Assembly: GCA_003605175.1 (NCBI GenBank)
Contig: QWDA01000005.1
Location: 186,001 to 250,000 of the forward strand
DNA from: Paracoccaceae bacterium
Lineage (GTDB): Bacteria > Pseudomonadota > Alphaproteobacteria > Rhodobacterales > Rhodobacteraceae
Direction: 5' to 3'
Length of the DNA: 64,000 nt
The notes beneath the pieces are model-generated. The model was not told the origin of the DNA, ran no database searches, and saw only the letters and a list, made by a program, of their open reading frames with translations. The position numbers and the translations under genes are program-made. Below, one piece after another: positions 8,737-17,694 of this stretch; the stretch's first letter is position 1, and each line of letters starts with the position of its first letter.

Positions 8737-10947
8737 CTATGCCCCGCCGATGTCCGGCGGGCGGGCCCGTGCCGCGCAGTGGTTCAGCAGCGTTCCGGAC
8801 AAGCCGCCCCGGTCGAGAGCCTCGATCCTTGCGACGAGATCCTCGAAGACCGGCGGGTCGGGCCTGCCGGTATGCCGGCTCGGCAGGCTCAGCTCCTGGA
8901 TCGGGGCATCGACCAGGGCGCTGAGCGTCGCGACGAGGAGCGGCAGGTTCTCGTTGGCGATGACCTGCTTCTCTGCCTCGGAATAGGCCTGCCCCGCGCG
9001 GCTGAACCGCACACGGACCTGGTTCGAGAAGATCGGGATCGACCCGTAGGGCCGCAGCACCGCCTGAAGCGTGAAGTCGTCCTTCCAGTCGCCGTCGAAC
9101 CCGTCGAAGAAATCGCCGGTGATCAGAGGGAGCGTCGTGCGGAAGGTCAGCGTCTCGCCGTCATCCGCAACCGGGTTCAGCGCGGCCCTGTTCAAGGCCG
9201 CCGCCAGATCCACCGGCTTGGTTTCGCCAGTGTCCGGATCCTTGCGGGTCCAGTCGACCGGCATCCACACGACCGGAAACCGGCGTGTCTCGCGCGGCCG
9301 GTCGGCCTGGCGCCCGCGTTCGCTCGCGTTCCGGACCAGGATCGACAGCATCGGCGACTGGAACGACATGTGAATCGGGTGCCCCGCCGCGAATTTCCTG
9401 GTGGCGGTAAAGGTCACCTCCCCGCAGAGCGGCTGCTTGCTCAGCCCGTCGGCGGGCGCCTTGCGGAGGATCTGGATGTCGTCCTCGCCGGGGGTCGCAT
9501 CCCAGATCGACAGCTTGAGCTGGTCGCTGACGGACTGGTCGGAAAGGCGGTAATCGACCTCGAAGCGCCGGGTGAAATACTCGCCGCCGGATGCGATGTG
9601 ATCGAAGGGCGCGTGCCAGATCCAGCGGTGTTCGGCGTGGCTGAAGCCGGGTTGGGCGAGGCCGGCGCTGAGATTGCGCTCGGAATCCTCGCGGGCCAGG
9701 GCCGTCTCCCGCTCGCGCTGCGCGGCGATGTCGAGGTTCTGGCCGGCGGCCTCCCGCTCCACCGCCTTGCGGCGCAGCATCCGCGAGAAATCGCCCAGCG
9801 GATAGCGGCTGCCGTAGTTCATCCAGGTTCGGGCGGCGGGTTCGGCTTCGAGCGCCGGTGTCCGGAACAGGTCCCATTGCCAGCAATGCGGGAGATTGAG
9901 GAGATGGCCGAACTCGTGGATGTAGGCGACCCGGACCCGGGTGGCGAGCGCGTCGATATGGTCTTCGAGATCGTCATCCGGCGAGAGCCCGTGCGCCAGC
10001 CGGTAGCTTTCGACGATCTTCTTGATGAAGATCACGGCGCTGGAACGGGCCCGGACCTTGGGATCGTTTCCGTCGAGCCCGAAGGTCGTGCCCAGGATGC
10101 CCGCGCCGCCCGTAAGGCGTTCGCTCACCAGGATCGCGTAGGAATAGGGATCGTCGTTCCACTGGTACGGTGCCAGCGCCTCGAACGGCGTCGCCGCATC
10201 GGTGCCGACATGGCGGAATTCCTCCGTGTGTTCCCAGTATAGCCGTGCCCCGGTCTCGGACAGGACCTTGCGGAGAACCGCGCCGTCGAAACCGATTGCC
10301 CGGTCGAGGATGCGGGCGGCGAGGCTCTCGCTGCCTTCGGCGATGTCTGTCACGTTGATGATCCGGACACGCCGGAAGGTGTCGAAGCGCTGGAGCGGGG
10401 CGGCGTCGGTCATCGTCAGGTCGTCGGTGACGTTGCCGGCGTCGTCGACGGCGATCAGGCGCACGCCGACCAGGGACATGTCGGCGCCGGTCTTCAGGAG
10501 AACCGCGATCTTCTCCGGGAGCGTGCGGAAGCCGGTGAGCTGCGGCGTATAGCTGCCCGACCGGAAGAAATCGCAGATCGCCAGCAGATCCCAGTCGCCG
10601 TCGGAGGGCGTGTTGTCGGTCTTTCCGAACACCGCCTCGCTGCGCCACGAGAACTGCCAGTCGCGGCGCCCGATATCGCCGAACACATCCCCCGAGATCA
10701 GCCCGTTGACATGATCGACCCGCAGGGTCGCGTAGCGGCGCGCCGCGTGGTCCTCGGCCGGTTGCAGCGTCGGGAGGACGGCCTCGGTGGGGTGCATCCA
10801 GAACCGGTGGCGGCCATCGAGCCCCTTCATGAATGCGCCGGCGGCGGAATCTCCGGGTGCCCGGGTCAGGCCCTCGGCGCCGAGATCCCTGATCCGGTCG
10901 ACCTCCCGATCCGAAATGCAGTGAAATCCAGCGCCCCTCTGCCGCAT
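8737..10947 (-). CDS. Metzincin-like zinc metalloprotease, large
   Basis: 736 aa with no signal peptide. Residues 344-354 read HEFGHLLNLPH, matching the metzincin pattern H-E-x2-H-x5-H with Asn in place of the usual Gly. A Met-turn candidate WMNYG follows at about residue 376. Glu345 would be the catalytic base and His344, His348 and His354 the zinc ligands. The C-terminal 300 residues look beta-rich and are not recognised. The gene lies 75 bp upstream of the 173-aa protein and ycaO/tfuA on the same strand. It may be the maturation protease of a YcaO-modified product, or itself the modified protein. Confidence 0.75.
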   Translation of the reverse strand: MRQRGAGFHCISDREVDRIRDLGAEGLTRAPGDSAAGAFMKGLDGRHRFWMHPTEAVLPTLQPAEDHAARRYATLRVDHVNGLISGDVFGDIGRRDWQFSWRSEAVFGKTDNTPSDGDWDLLAICDFFRSGSYTPQLTGFRTLPEKIAVLLKTGADMSLVGVRLIAVDDAGNVTDDLTMTDAAPLQRFDTFRRVRIINVTDIAEGSESLAARILDRAIGFDGAVLRKVLSETGARLYWEHTEEFRHVGTDAATPFEALAPYQWNDDPYSYAILVSERLTGGAGILGTTFGLDGNDPKVRARSSAVIFIKKIVESYRLAHGLSPDDDLEDHIDALATRVRVAYIHEFGHLLNLPHCWQWDLFRTPALEAEPAARTWMNYGSRYPLGDFSRMLRRKAVEREAAGQNLDIAAQRERETALAREDSERNLSAGLAQPGFSHAEHRWIWHAPFDHIASGGEYFTRRFEVDYRLSDQSVSDQLKLSIWDATPGEDDIQILRKAPADGLSKQPLCGEVTFTATRKFAAGHPIHMSFQSPMLSILVRNASERGRQADRPRETRRFPVVWMPVDWTRKDPDTGETKPVDLAAALNRAALNPVADDGETLTFRTTLPLITGDFFDGFDGDWKDDFTLQAVLRPYGSIPIFSNQVRVRFSRAGQAYSEAEKQVIANENLPLLVATLSALVDAPIQELSLPSRHTGRPDPPVFEDLVARIEALDRGGLSGTLLNHCAARARPPDIGGA

Positions 10948-11076
10948 GAACGCCCCCCAACTAAAATTTCATCGCCCCCTGTGCCCCATGTTCCGGAGCG
11001 GGCCGCTCTCACGCAAGGGCCGCGAGCGTCCAACGACCGGAATCGCGGCGCGCGACGTGCATTTTTAACGCGGCGT

Positions 11077-13035
11077 TCACGCTGGCTTGCGGACCTTCAG
11101 TTCAATTCCGGCCATGGCGAATCCCTCGAACATGAGGTCTCGATCCTCGGGCCGGCGAAAATGCTTCATCTCCGCGTACCACTGGATGCCGTCCTGGGGG
11201 CGGTACGGTTTCGGGCCGGCCCAGCGGTGGCGGATGTCCTCGACCATCGCCTCGATATCCCGCTTCGCCAGCGCGAGCTCGCCGAGCTGCGCATAGGTCG
11301 GAGCGCGCCAGAACAGGGTGCGGTAGGGGCTTTGAACCTCGGGCGCCTCGAGCCAGGAGAGCGCGGTCGCGAAGTCGCGCTTGAGATAGAAGAGCTCGCC
11401 GTAATCGGTGCGCTGGAAATCCATGTCATGGCTCAGCCGGTCCTGCGCCATCTTGTAGAACCGCTCTGCCTCGTCGTGGTAGCCGAGATAGACGAGCGCG
11501 GTCGCCAGGACGTTCAGGCGATGCGGCTCGTAGGGCTTGAGCGCGATCGCGCGGCGGAACGAGCGTTCGGCCGAGGCGAATTTCTCCTCCCACAGGTGGC
11601 ACCAGCCCATGCTGATGTGATTGTTGGCATAGTTCGAATTCAGCATCAGGAGCCGCTGCGACATGTCGCGGGCCTTGGCGCGAAGCTCGGAATGATCCGA
11701 CCCCGGACGGCTCATGAACATGCCGGTGTTGTAGCACATGATGAGGTTCGTATAGGCGGGCAGGAACTCGGGATCGAGTTCGATCGCCTTTTTCAGGTGC
11801 CCCACCATAGCCTCGATATTGCTCGGCGTGTTGGCGGTGGCGAACAGGCGCTTGGCGACGATGTAATGCGCGCAGGCGGTCTTCGGGGCGTCGCCGATCA
11901 GATGGAACATGTCCTCGTCCATGGCCGGCAGCATCCTGGTCAGGAGGCCGTCCACGGCGATCTGGATATCCTCGTCCTCGAACTCCGCGCGGATCGGCGC
12001 GCGTTCGGACCAGACCGAGCGCCCGACCGCGGAGACAAGCCGCAATCTGATCCCGAGACCCTGGCGCTGGACCCATGTCGAGGCATCGAGCTGGAAGTTC
12101 GCCTTGGGTTCGCCCTCTGCCCCGTCCTCCCGAATGAGCACGTGAAGCTCGGGCATCTGGATCATTCGCGACACGAGCCGGTCGACGAACTCCTCGAGTA
12201 TCGCTCTTTCCTCCGCCGAGGTTCCGGCGCGGGGGACCGGTGTCACCAGGATCGTCGGGATGCCGAGCTGGTCGGCCTGCAGTTGTACCGGTGCGGCCGG
12301 GGTGCTGCTCTGCGCCGGCGCGGATTGCGCGCCGGCCCGCAGCTCCTCGAAGAACCGCTGGGTGTTGGCCGAGACGTCCAGATCGTCGGCCCGGAGCCGG
12401 TCGCGCAGTTCCTCGAACACCGCGTAGGCCTGGCTCAACCGGTCCTGCCGGGCATGGATCGACATCGCGATCCGCGCCACGGATTCGTTCCAGCGGTCCA
12501 GTTCCAGGATGCGTGTGGCCAGTTGCAGGGCGAGTTCCGGCTCCTGCTCGTGGTCGGTGCCGGCGAGCCTGCGCTCGAGCCGCGAAAGCTGGCGCTGGGT
12601 GATCGCGCCGCGCGTGTCCCGGAGCCAGTCGTCGAACTCCGGCGACACGAAATCGAGATCTTCCAGGAACGTTCCCTCGAGATTCTCGTTTATGGTGCCG
12701 TCGTCGTTCCACAGATCGACCGCCACATGTTCGCTGGCCAGCACGACCCTGTCGCGCCGCTGAGGGATCGAGTCATGGGCGTAGTCGCCGAGCGAGGTGC
12801 GAATGGTATGGATGGCCTGCCGCAAGCTGCCCTGTGCCTGTCTCTGGCCCCGGTCCGACCAGAACAGGTCGATCAACCGGTCGCGCGGGATTTCGCGGCC
12901 GTGATTATACGCGAGGAAAGCGAGGACCGCCGACGTCTTCCTCCCTTTCGGGCGCAGGGATTGTCCATCGGGCGCGACGACAGAAAAGCATCCGCCCAGC
13001 TCGAAGACGAGCTTTTTTTCTACCGGATCTTTCAA
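11077..13035 (-). CDS. SARP-like transcriptional regulator with BTAD and TPR repeats
   Basis: 652 aa. Residues about 8-85 form an OmpR-type winged helix (LRPKGRKTSAVLAFLAYNHGREIPRDRLIDLFW), followed by a bacterial transcriptional activator domain to about residue 235. After a low-complexity Ala/Pro linker comes a central domain, then TPR-like helices from about 400 to the end (AIELDPEFLPAYTNLIMCYN, AIALKPYEPHRLNVLATALVYLG). The layout is that of AfsR/DnrI-type activators without the NB-ARC domain. Translation appears to start at TTG 13035; an in-frame stop lies just upstream, so no earlier start exists. It heads the run of minus-strand genes containing the protease and YcaO and is their likely activator. 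Confidence 0.85.
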   Translation of the reverse strand: MKDPVEKKLVFELGGCFSVVAPDGQSLRPKGRKTSAVLAFLAYNHGREIPRDRLIDLFWSDRGQRQAQGSLRQAIHTIRTSLGDYAHDSIPQRRDRVVLASEHVAVDLWNDDGTINENLEGTFLEDLDFVSPEFDDWLRDTRGAITQRQLSRLERRLAGTDHEQEPELALQLATRILELDRWNESVARIAMSIHARQDRLSQAYAVFEELRDRLRADDLDVSANTQRFFEELRAGAQSAPAQSSTPAAPVQLQADQLGIPTILVTPVPRAGTSAEERAILEEFVDRLVSRMIQMPELHVLIREDGAEGEPKANFQLDASTWVQRQGLGIRLRLVSAVGRSVWSERAPIRAEFEDEDIQIAVDGLLTRMLPAMDEDMFHLIGDAPKTACAHYIVAKRLFATANTPSNIEAMVGHLKKAIELDPEFLPAYTNLIMCYNTGMFMSRPGSDHSELRAKARDMSQRLLMLNSNYANNHISMGWCHLWEEKFASAERSFRRAIALKPYEPHRLNVLATALVYLGYHDEAERFYKMAQDRLSHDMDFQRTDYGELFYLKRDFATALSWLEAPEVQSPYRTLFWRAPTYAQLGELALAKRDIEAMVEDIRHRWAGPKPYRPQDGIQWYAEMKHFRRPEDRDLMFEGFAMAGIELKVRKPA

Positions 13036-13292
13036 ATGTCAGTCACCATTCCCCGCATTCGCGACTGCCGGACGCTCATTCCCGCCTTCCGGGCAAGCTA
13101 TACCATCAAGAAATGGGCATGCACAGGTGCGGCAGGGTGGCAGGCGCGATCTCTTGGGAGTTGCGCTCTCGTCACAAGGCGCGGTTTCGGGGGGCATTCC
13201 GCCCGCCGAATGCGGCCCGCGCGGCGTGCAGGGTGATCGGGCCGGGCCGGTGGCGGGATCCCGGCCCCGGACGGGCCCGTTTGCCTCCGGAG

Positions 13293-14306
13293 CTATTCGC
13301 CCGCCTGCGAGGCCAGCCAGCGCGTGTAGCCGTCGCTGGTGCGCCAGGCGATGGTACTGGCGACGATCTCGTCAAGGGCCGAGCGCTTCAGCGCGTCGGG
13401 GCCGAGGAATGCCCGCGCCGCGGCGGAATCCGCGACGAGCTCGGGCGGGTCGCCGGGCCGCCGCGGGGCCTGCTCGACCGGGGTTTCGGTCCCGCCGATG
13501 CGGGAAACCGCCTCGATGACCTCGCTCACCGAGGCGCCGTGCCCCGTCCCGAGATTCATGATCAGCGAACCGCCGCCCGCGAGCAGCGAGCGGAGCGCCT
13601 TCACATGGGCGTCGGCCAGATCCATGACATGCACGTAGTCGCGCACGGCGGTTCCGTCGCGGGTCGGGAAATCGTCGCCCATCCGCTTGAGCGTCCCGCC
13701 CCGCCCCAGCATCGCATCGACCGCGAGCGGCATCAGATGCGTCTCGATCACCCGCGCCTCGCCGATCCCCGCTTCAGGGTCCGCGCCGGCGGCGTTGAAG
13801 TAGCGCAGTGCGGCGTAGCGGAGATCGAAGGCGCGCTCGTAGTCGGCCAGCACCCGCTCGCCCATAGCCTTGGAGGCGCCGTAGGGGTTGATCGGGTTCA
13901 TCGGAGTCGCCTCGTCGATCGGCATCCGCTCGGGCGCGCCATAGACCGCGCAGCTCGACGAGAAGACGAAGGCCTTGCCGCCGATCGACCGGAATGCGTC
14001 GAGCACCTCGATCAGCCCGCCCACATTGGTGCGGTAGTAGCCCGACGGCTCTGTCATCGATTCGCCGACGAGAGCGAGGGCGGCGAAATGGATCACGCCC
14101 ACCGGCCGCCACTTGTCGAAGACGGCGCGGACCCGCGCCCCGTCGCAGATGTCCCCGTGTTCGAAGGGGCCCCATTTCACCGACCAGATATTGCCGGTCG
14201 ACATGTTGTCGTAGACGACAGGCGTGAACCCGGCCTCGGCGAGCGCCTTGCAGGTCTGTGCGCCGATATAGCCCGCGCCCCCCGTCACCAGAACCGTCTT
14301 CGTCAT
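13293..14306 (-). CDS. galE: UDP-glucose 4-epimerase
   Basis: 337 aa, full length for GalE. The N terminus has the NAD-binding Rossmann motif VTGGAGYIG, then a catalytic Ser in SSSCAVYG and the Y-x3-K pair in NPYGASKAMGE (about residue 150). The substrate region RYFNAAGADP is conserved. It interconverts UDP-glucose and UDP-galactose for surface polysaccharide synthesis or galactose metabolism. It stands alone, about 250 bp upstream of the BTAD regulator on the same strand. Confidence 0.95.
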   Translation of the reverse strand: MTKTVLVTGGAGYIGAQTCKALAEAGFTPVVYDNMSTGNIWSVKWGPFEHGDICDGARVRAVFDKWRPVGVIHFAALALVGESMTEPSGYYRTNVGGLIEVLDAFRSIGGKAFVFSSSCAVYGAPERMPIDEATPMNPINPYGASKAMGERVLADYERAFDLRYAALRYFNAAGADPEAGIGEARVIETHLMPLAVDAMLGRGGTLKRMGDDFPTRDGTAVRDYVHVMDLADAHVKALRSLLAGGGSLIMNLGTGHGASVSEVIEAVSRIGGTETPVEQAPRRPGDPPELVADSAAARAFLGPDALKRSALDEIVASTIAWRTSDGYTRWLASQAGE

Positions 14307-14890
14307 GCGTCATACTCCCAATCAGGCGCGCCCCGGCAAGAAATCCGGCTCGCCGCGCCATCGGGACGCACCGGGCCTGCCGGAAGCTGAAAATCATGAA
14401 ACTGGCGGGCAAGAGCCCGGCACATTTCGGACACGCGGCTTGCGTCCGACAATCGGCCAACCCCCACTTCCCACAACGGTTAACTAGTCATCTCGCGGCA
14501 AGCGAGTAAAGGCAAGACGATTGCCCGCGCAACGGGGATCCCCTGTCGGCAGTTTCCGGCCGCAGGCTGGGGCCATCGACCCTTCGTCCGGCGCACGCGG
14601 AGCGCTCCCCGGACCGGCCCGGCAGGCCGCTTCGGGGCCGCGCCTCCGCGAGGCTTCCGCGGAGCCTCCTGTCAAATATGGCGTGTCCTGGGTGACCTAT
14701 TGTTAACCTTTCAGCGCGATATCGACCCCAGTTCGGCGGATTGATGCAGGTCCGTGGACCCTAATGAGCGCGACTCCGCTGTCGGCACAGTCCCGACAGC
14801 ATTTGGACACAACAATGCCCGCTTTGCGGCTACTAGACCTTCCGGCATCGACCGTTCGACCCCGGAGATCATCGAGCAGGGAGACAGAAA
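14307..14890. other. 584-bp intergenic region between galE and the RTX gene
   Basis: No convincing gene is seen. The segment separates two divergent genes and must contain both promoters. A small hairpin (CTCGC-N5-GCGAG at 14492-14506) and an AT-rich patch around 14670-14710 (TCAAATATGG to TTGTTAACC) stand out from the GC-rich surroundings and may be promoter sequence for the RTX gene. Short open frames here have no ribosome sites and no recognisable product. Confidence 0.5.
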
Positions 14891-17371
14891 GTGCCCACCC
14901 TAATCGTTTCGTCGAGTTTCTCACAACAGGATCTGTCAAGCACGCAGTTCGCGAGCATTCAGGCGGCGGTCGACGCGGCGCAACCTGGAGACACGGTCTT
15001 CGTCCGGCCCGGCCAATACGATCCTTTCGAGGTCAACGTCTCGGGAACGGTCGATGCGCCGATCAAGATAATCGCAGACACATCCGAGGGATCCCGGGCC
15101 GTGATCGACGGCACGGGAACCGACGAAAGAGCGCTGATCAAGGTCATTGGTCAAAGCAATATCGAGATCTCCGGGTTCCAGATACAGAACGCGCCCGAGC
15201 TTGGCATATACGTTCTGGGCTCCGAAGAAGGTTCCAGCAATATCACGATCTCGAACAACTCGGTCGATACGACCGGCAGTTCCGGGATCATGGTTTCGGG
15301 GCGGCCGTTTCATCTCATCACCGATGTCGATGAGTATCGCCTGCATGACGTGACCATCGAAAACAACAGCGTGACGCAGACGAATGTCAGCAACGGTGTC
15401 GATGAGGCGATCTCGCTCGGCGCCGGCGTCGATGGCTTCAGCATACGGGGCAACCTCGTCTTCGATTCCCTGCAATACGGCATCGACGTCAAGGCCGGTG
15501 CGATCAATGGCGACATTACCGGCAACACGATTCACGGCATCGAGAAATACGGAATATATCTCGACAGCGGAAACCGGACGATCGCCAATGTCTCGATTTC
15601 CGGCAATACAATATACGATACGAAGCTCGGCATCGTCCTGGCGCGGGAATCGGGTGAAGATCCGGCAAGCACGCGTATCGAAGACATCCGGATTTTCGGA
15701 AACGACATTCATGACATCACGCAAAGTGGAATTCTGGTCCACCGCCACGCGTCCGACGAAGGGTTGGGCACGTTCAGGGATGTGGAGATCTATTCGAACC
15801 AGATCCACAACGTCGGGAAATTCGGTATGCGCCTCGACGGCATCGCCGATTTCGCCAGCGAGTTTTACGTGCATGGCAACAACATCTATGCCACCGGTTC
15901 GGGAGAGATCTGGGAAAATCTCGGGGATGCCCTGACGGTCGAGAACGACACCGCGGCAATTCGGGGAAACAACTACGGAACAAGTGTCTTCTCCGGAAAT
16001 CGGATCATCGGCACTTATGGCGATGACGTGATCCCGGAAGAAGCGCTTCTGAACAACCTGACATATGGCAACGACCATTTCGTCTTCGGCGGAAACGGCA
16101 ACGATTGGATCGAGGGCACTTTCGGGCAGGACCATCTGCTTGGCGGTGAGGGCAACGACACGCTCATCGGTGGCGGGAACGACGACATGCTCGTGGGCGG
16201 CGCCGGCGCCGATCGCTTGTTCGGCAATGCCGGCGAGGATGTCGTTGATGGCGGCAAGGGCTACGACCTGCTTTACGGCGGCGACGGCGCCGACGTCCTT
16301 TTCGGTCGTCAAGGCGACGACACGCTGCATGGCACCGGCGGCGCCGATGAGCTGTATGGGGGCGACGACGATGACCTGCTGTACGGTGGCACCGGAAACG
16401 ACAAGCTCGAAGGGGATGCCGGCAACGACAAGCTCTGGGGCGGCGAGCACGACGACCTGCTCTATGGCGGAACCGGCCGGGATGTCCTGGGCGGCGGCAA
16501 CGGCGCCGACCGGGTTTTCGGCGAGGCTGGCGGCGACACGCTGTTCGGGGGCGCGGGCGCCGATTACCTGGATGGCGGCGACGGCAACGACAGGATCTGG
16601 GGCGGCGACGGCAACGACAAGCTCTTTGGCCGCGAAGGAAATGACGAAATGGGTGGCGGCGACGGTGCCGACACCCTGTGGGGCGGCATCGGAGACGACA
16701 CGCTCTGGGGCGGCAACGATAACGACATGATCGGCGGCGGCGATGGCGCCGACAGGATCGGCGGCGGGGCGGGCCGGGACAACATTCACGGCGACGAGGG
16801 CAACGATACGATCTGGGGCGGCCTTGGGGAAGACACCCTGATGGGCGATGCCGGTGGCGACATGATCTCCGGCAATCAGGGCAATGACAGCCTTTGGGGC
16901 GGGTCGGGCAACGACACGCTTTCGGGCGGAGAGGACAACGACAGCCTCGGAGGCGGCGACGGCGACGACATCCTGATGGGCAACGAGGGCATGGACACGC
17001 TGAAAGGCGAGGACGGCGACGACAGCCTGTATGGCGGCGACGGCGAGGACCAGCTCTTCGGCGGTGCCGGATCCAATCTCGTCAACGGCGGCGGCGGCAA
17101 CGACACGTTGTTCGTCGGACCGGGGACGGACGTGGTCCAGTTCGGTGTCAACGGCGGCCGGGATGTCGTGTACAAGTTCACGCCCGGAGAGGACCGGCTG
17201 GCGCTCGACGAAGACCTCTGGGGCGGCGGCCTTTCCGTTCTGGAGGTGCTCAACACCTACGGTGGGCGTCAGAACGGCAGCTTCCATCTGGATTTTGGCG
17301 GCGGGGACGGCATCACCCTGAACGGCGTTACCGATACGACCGAGATCGAAAGCGCGATAGACTTCTTCTGA
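14891..17371 (+). CDS. Right-handed beta-helix and RTX-repeat protein (probable type I secretion substrate)
   Basis: 826 aa, starting at GTG 14891 with AGGGAG nearby upstream. Residues about 10-390 form a parallel beta-helix of short strand-turn repeats rich in Asn (NITISNNSV, VSISGNTIYD, FRDVEIYSNQIHNV), as in polysaccharide lyases and C5-epimerases. Residues about 397-760 are calcium-binding RTX nonapeptides (GGxGxDxLx). The C terminus (VYKFTPGEDRLALDED, ending in hydrophobic residues plus DFF) fits a type I secretion signal. There is no N-terminal signal peptide. It may act on or bind an extracellular polysaccharide, and galE nearby is consistent with that. No dedicated type I secretion genes are in the window. 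Confidence 0.85.
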   Translation: MPTLIVSSSFSQQDLSSTQFASIQAAVDAAQPGDTVFVRPGQYDPFEVNVSGTVDAPIKIIADTSEGSRAVIDGTGTDERALIKVIGQSNIEISGFQIQNAPELGIYVLGSEEGSSNITISNNSVDTTGSSGIMVSGRPFHLITDVDEYRLHDVTIENNSVTQTNVSNGVDEAISLGAGVDGFSIRGNLVFDSLQYGIDVKAGAINGDITGNTIHGIEKYGIYLDSGNRTIANVSISGNTIYDTKLGIVLARESGEDPASTRIEDIRIFGNDIHDITQSGILVHRHASDEGLGTFRDVEIYSNQIHNVGKFGMRLDGIADFASEFYVHGNNIYATGSGEIWENLGDALTVENDTAAIRGNNYGTSVFSGNRIIGTYGDDVIPEEALLNNLTYGNDHFVFGGNGNDWIEGTFGQDHLLGGEGNDTLIGGGNDDMLVGGAGADRLFGNAGEDVVDGGKGYDLLYGGDGADVLFGRQGDDTLHGTGGADELYGGDDDDLLYGGTGNDKLEGDAGNDKLWGGEHDDLLYGGTGRDVLGGGNGADRVFGEAGGDTLFGGAGADYLDGGDGNDRIWGGDGNDKLFGREGNDEMGGGDGADTLWGGIGDDTLWGGNDNDMIGGGDGADRIGGGAGRDNIHGDEGNDTIWGGLGEDTLMGDAGGDMISGNQGNDSLWGGSGNDTLSGGEDNDSLGGGDGDDILMGNEGMDTLKGEDGDDSLYGGDGEDQLFGGAGSNLVNGGGGNDTLFVGPGTDVVQFGVNGGRDVVYKFTPGEDRLALDEDLWGGGLSVLEVLNTYGGRQNGSFHLDFGGGDGITLNGVTDTTEIESAIDFF
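16081..17130 (+). repeat. Tandem RTX nonapeptide-coding repeats
   Basis: About 1 kb of degenerate 27-bp units encoding G-G-x-G-x-D-x-L/I-x, with recurring GGCGGCGACGGCAACGAC-like DNA. At protein level about 40 units form a calcium-dependent parallel beta-roll. The DNA periodicity is a by-product of the protein repeat. Confidence 0.9.
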
Positions 17372-17694
17372 ACCGGGCCCGGTGCGCCGTGGTCCGCTTG
17401 GTCGGACAGGACGGGCGCATTGCGCGGCTTGCTTCCGGTGAGTTCGATGGGCCCGGGAAACCCATCGCTCGCGATTATCTGACAGTTATTGTCGGAAATA
17501 GACTGGACCTCGGTGGCGCCAGCCAGTATGCCTGAGCCGTCATGCGTGGAGCCAGATGACCAGCCACACGCGCATCGTGGGAACGACCCGCCTATGCCGC
17601 GCACGATCCAGCCCGGAAAAGCCGGTCCCGCCGGGCAGGGAGGCACGGCAGCGCTCGGCCCCCTTCCCTGATATTCGGCGCGCTGGAGCTGGAC
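17372..17694. other. 323-bp intergenic region between the RTX gene and exbB
   Basis: No supported gene is seen. The region holds the palindrome listed at 17478-17496 and probably the promoter of the exbB-exbD-tonB-PPTase operon. GC-rich complementary stretches (CCGGGCCCGG at 17374-17383) just after the RTX stop could form a hairpin terminator, although no T run follows. Confidence 0.4.
17478..17496. promoter_or_regulatory. Possible iron-responsive operator upstream of exbB
   Basis: TCTGACAGTTATTGTCGGA is a 7-5-7 dyad with one mismatch, in an AT-richer patch about 200 bp before exbB. Its place ahead of an iron-uptake operon suggests a regulator site, but it does not match a consensus I can name with confidence. 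Confidence 0.35.

Noticed and set aside
7384-10242. Plus-strand open frame of about 950 codons opposite the YcaO and protease genes
   Set aside because: Arg/Pro/Ala-rich antisense translation with no motif, a common artefact of high-GC DNA; the opposite strand encodes recognisable proteins.
10711-13236. Plus-strand open frame opposite the BTAD regulator
   Set aside because: Antisense shadow of a gene with a clear winged-helix and TPR pattern; no ribosome site or motif of its own.
14703-14939. 78-codon minus-strand frame overlapping the RTX start
   Set aside because: It overlaps the RTX coding start, has no ribosome site and encodes no recognisable domain.
16081-17130. Regular DNA repeats that could be mistaken for a CRISPR array
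   Set aside because: The 27-bp period encodes RTX nonapeptides in one frame, with no constant repeat plus unique spacers and no cas genes.
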